A DNA stretch of 7,092 bases from assembly GCA_964429355.1 (NCBI GenBank), contig CAYSCH010000453.1:1-7092 (forward strand). Direction: 5' to 3'. The position numbers and the translations under genes are program-made. Each line of letters starts with the position of its first letter. Positions within the stretch are counted from its first letter, which is position 1. Shown piece by piece: positions 5,239-7,092 of the stretch. The DNA is from JAAYAY01 sp964429355 (GTDB lineage: Bacteria; Planctomycetota; Planctomycetia; Pirellulales; Thermoguttaceae). The notes beneath the pieces are model-generated. The model made no database searches. It was given only the letters and a program-made list of their open reading frames with translations, and was not told where the DNA came from.

Positions 5239-5271
5239 GAACCGTACGTGCGGTTTTCCCGCATACGGCTC
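5239..5271 (-). ncRNA. Group II intron domain V (catalytic hairpin)
   Basis: Minus strand: GAGCCGTA (5271-5264) pairs with TACGGTTC (5246-5239), with a 2-nt CG bulge at 5248-5247. An upper helix TGCGG/CCGCA (5263-5259 with 5253-5249) is capped by GAAAA (5258-5254). The invariant lower stem, the AGC-type triad near its base and the bulge are all present. Total length is 33 nt, one less than the usual 34, because the cap is five nucleotides instead of a GNRA tetraloop on a 6-bp helix. Only 5 nt separate it from the ORF stop. Confidence 0.93.
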
Positions 5272-5276
5272 TCCGG

Positions 5277-6671
5277 TCAGTAGGTTCCTGTGGATTGGAC
5301 GAAGCGTACGTGGGATGCAGTCAGGCTGATGTACCCACTTTCCGCAAAGTAGGCGTTGGGCCAACGCTGCGTTCGAGAAAGGCGTTTGGGATTCCGTCGA
5401 TGACGCTTCAGGAGCATCCGCCGCAGTCGGCGACGGATCTTACCGTCGTATTCTCGGAAGATGCGCCAGTAGCAGTGACGGAAGTAGTTGAACCAGCCCC
5501 GCGTCACTCGATTGATCCGCTGGATCATTACCTCCAGCGACTCACCCGATTTCCGCGGAGTCAGCTCGCGGATGCGGTCGACGAACTTCTGGTGGCTCTT
5601 CGCCCGCGGAAAGCGAAATTTGCCGCGAAAAGAATAGCCCAGAAACGAGAAGCTCTTTGCCCGCGAGTCCACGATGTGCGTCTTGGTCGGGTGCAGTTTC
5701 AGCCCATGGGCCTCCACCCATTGTTGGACCGCAGCCAAAGCAGCTTCCGCTTCGGCGAGCGTACGGCAAAGAATGACAAAGTCATCTGCGTAGCGCACCA
5801 TCTGGAAACCAGCCTCAGCCATACGATGATCCAACGGGTTGAGATAGGCATTCGACAGGACCGGAGAGAGAACGGCTCCCTGGGGAACTCCGGCTTCTGG
5901 AGTCCAAGTCCGCAGGTTTTCCATAATCCCTTGGTCCAGAAACTGTTGTACCAGAGCCTGGACGCGGCGATCGGAGATCTTCTGTTTGATAATCTCCATC
6001 AGGCTGTCCTTCGGAATTGTGTCGAAGTAAGCCTGCAAATCCGCGTCCACGACGTACACATACCCGGCCGTGAGCAGACCTTCAACGCACCTCAGGGCAT
6101 CATGGCAACTGCGACCGTGGCGAAAGCCAAAGCTTCGTTCATGAAACGTGTGGTCCAGAATCGGCTCGATCACGTGGACCAGGGCCGTTTGCACAACCCG
6201 GTCCCGTACCGTCGGGATTCCCAACGGACGTTTCTCCGAACTGCCCGGCTTGGGAATCCAGGCCCGACGCACCGGTGCGGGGACGTACCTGCCCTCGCGA
6301 AGTTGCGTTTCAAGCTCTTGGAGTTCCTCCCGTTCGTGTTCGGCAAAGCTTTCCACGGTTTGCCGGTCGACTCCTGCGGCGCCTCGCTTGCCCAGCACCT
6401 TGCCGGCCGAGCAGAAGAGGTTCAACTTGCTGTACACCTTATCGATCAGCGTGTGCCATTTACCTCCTTTCACCTTGTTGTCCACAAGTGTCGCCAACAT
6501 GTGGTCCGTCCAAACCGCACGATGAGCCCACTGGTTGATCCCCGGTGTCTCTCCAGCCGGTGTAGCCGCAAACGGCACTGTGACTGGGATGTCCTCCTCT
6601 CGCCTCTTGGCAGCCGATTTACGTTCCTGCTGCCGCTTGCCAGAGGATTTACGTTTCTGCGATTTGGCCAT
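5277..6671 (-). CDS. ltrA: Group II intron-encoded reverse transcriptase/maturase
   Basis: This 464-residue protein (ltrA used in the family sense) binds its own intron RNA, promotes splicing and copies the inserted RNA into DNA. Visible in order: a very basic N-terminus (1-26); TLIDKVYSKLNL (74-85) and GAAGVDRQTVESF (97-109), the RT0/1 region; AWIPKPGSSEKRPLGIPTVRDRV (RT2, 137-159); DLQAYFD with catalytic D211 (RT3); AGVPQGAVLSPVLSNAYL (RT4, 260-277); YADD 294-297 with catalytic D296 and D297 (RT5); HPTKT (RT6); SFSFLGYSF (RT7, 340-348); maturase domain X around RINRVTRGWFNYFRH (385-399); and the end motif RWPNAYFAESGYISL. No HNH endonuclease domain follows X, so it may prime from a nick or replication fork. 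Frame and active site are intact. ATG 6671 follows AGGAAGG with a 10-nt gap; stop TGA at 5279-5277. It lies in intron domain IV. Confidence 0.93.
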   Translation of the reverse strand: MAKSQKRKSSGKRQQERKSAAKRREEDIPVTVPFAATPAGETPGINQWAHRAVWTDHMLATLVDNKVKGGKWHTLIDKVYSKLNLFCSAGKVLGKRGAAGVDRQTVESFAEHEREELQELETQLREGRYVPAPVRRAWIPKPGSSEKRPLGIPTVRDRVVQTALVHVIEPILDHTFHERSFGFRHGRSCHDALRCVEGLLTAGYVYVVDADLQAYFDTIPKDSLMEIIKQKISDRRVQALVQQFLDQGIMENLRTWTPEAGVPQGAVLSPVLSNAYLNPLDHRMAEAGFQMVRYADDFVILCRTLAEAEAALAAVQQWVEAHGLKLHPTKTHIVDSRAKSFSFLGYSFRGKFRFPRAKSHQKFVDRIRELTPRKSGESLEVMIQRINRVTRGWFNYFRHCYWRIFREYDGKIRRRLRRMLLKRHRRNPKRLSRTQRWPNAYFAESGYISLTASHVRFVQSTGTY

Positions 6672-7092
6672 CTCACATCTACCTTCCTGTTCCCCTTGAC
6701 TCCACCGCGTTTTGCTGCACGGCTTCGTCGCTACTATGGGAACTCTGACTGCTGTCGGGCCGCTTCATCCGTCCTCGCCGATATCGCCAAGTTCGCTCCC
6801 GCCGGCGGGCGATACTCCGCCGGGGGGCCTGGACCATTGGTCAAGCAGTGTTCCACGCTGCTGTTAATAACGACTGGTGTCGTCCACGTCCTGTGCCCGA
6901 CAGCTCTCCCTGCTTATCGCGTTTGATCTTCCGACCTTTCCGTCTCCAGCCACCATACTGCCATTTCGTCATGGTCGCTTTAGCACGTTACGTCACCGCC
7001 ATGACTTGCCGCGTCTATCCCCCGGGCAGACAGCAACGGTCGAAGGGATTTGCCGTCGCGCGATCAAGGGTTCGGGCATCGCTAGGAGCCTC
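6672..7092 (-). ncRNA. Group II intron upstream ribozyme region (part of domains I-III)
   Basis: This 421-base stretch has no gene of its own and reads on the minus strand as structured intron RNA. Clear helices are 7082-7078/7064-7060 (GCGAT with ATCGC), 7059-7053/7039-7033 (7 bp with one G-U), 7005-6999/6974-6968 (GTCATGG with CCATGAC, perfect 7 bp), and 6823-6817/6808-6802 (CCGGCGG with CCGCCGG, 8-nt loop). The segment CCCATAGTAGCGACGAAGC (about 6743-6725) resembles the conserved domain III region of many bacterial group II introns. Domain boundaries are not assigned by eye, and the 5' end of domain I is outside the window. Confidence 0.75.

Larger units (their letters stand above)
5195..7092 (-). 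mobile_element. Bacterial group II intron, 3' end exact, 5' end outside the window
   Basis: Read on the minus strand, this stretch ends with an ordered set of group II intron parts: reverse-transcriptase ORF, domain V, a 3-nt joiner, domain VI with a bulged A, and the terminal nucleotides CTAT at 5198-5195. Group II introns are self-splicing RNAs that retrohome into DNA using the encoded RT/maturase. No GTGCG-type 5' end occurs between the ORF and base 7092, and known introns carry some 500-600 nt of domains I-III before the ORF, so the 5' splice site probably lies 100-200 nt beyond. The element is antisense to the HzsA-like gene and begins 29 bp after its stop. With an intact ORF and intact catalytic domains it may still be active. 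The structural class is not assigned. Confidence 0.93.

Noticed and set aside
2100..5264. Long minus-strand frames (2100-4031, 4065-5264) and a + frame (3455-5059) inside the HzsA-like gene
   Set aside because: These are shadows caused by GC-rich codon use; the + frame 2046-5165 has the signal peptide, propeller repeats and both CXXCH motifs.
6716..6720. GTGCA on the minus strand as the intron 5' splice site
   Set aside because: It is not GTGCG-like in context, and accepting it would leave under 50 nt for domains I-III, while clear ribozyme helices lie further upstream.
5295..6926. 543-codon open frame on the + strand opposite the reverse transcriptase
   Set aside because: It is antisense to a gene with full RT motifs, and its translation is Arg/Pro/Ser-rich with no recognisable domain.

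Overview
The window looks like a GC-rich bacterial chromosome, most likely a planctomycete (Pirellulales-like). This is inferred from a large exported protein that combines a beta-propeller with two c-type heme motifs and resembles hydrazine synthase alpha (such HzsA-related paralogs are common in planctomycetes, including non-anammox ones), and from long intergenic spacers full of short stem-loops and a heptamer tandem repeat. No rRNA, tRNA or CRISPR array is visible.

Layout: 1-42 is the probable tail of an upstream gene. A short stem-loop spacer precedes a small solitary histidine-phosphotransfer (Hpt) protein (115-480, +). A 737-bp gene-free region (481-1217) follows. It holds three stem-loops of nearly the same architecture (two are copies of a 23-bp direct repeat), a 16-unit heptamer array, and a leader with mutually exclusive hairpins. 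Next is a YbaK/ProRS-INS-type aminoacyl-tRNA deacylase (1218-1697, +) with a strong Shine-Dalgarno. A 348-bp spacer (1698-2045) contains palindromes, a candidate promoter and a perfect 10-nt complement to the next gene's ribosome binding site. The main gene is the 1039-residue HzsA-like protein (2046-5165, +).

Twenty-nine bases after that gene's stop, the 3' end of a group II intron begins on the opposite strand. Domains VI and V, the intron-encoded reverse transcriptase/maturase (5277-6671, -) and part of the upstream ribozyme domains fill the rest of the window. The 5' splice site lies beyond base 7092. The intron 3' end can be placed to the base at 5195, with a bulged branch-point adenosine eight nucleotides from it.

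The genes do not form one pathway: a signalling fragment, a translation-quality enzyme, a heme/propeller secretory protein and a retroelement sit side by side, separated by long structured spacers. The items most worth checking are the HzsA-like protein with its extra N-terminal beta-rich domain, the RBS-sequestering helix in front of it, the antisense intron at its 3' end, and the repeat-rich spacer at 481-1217.
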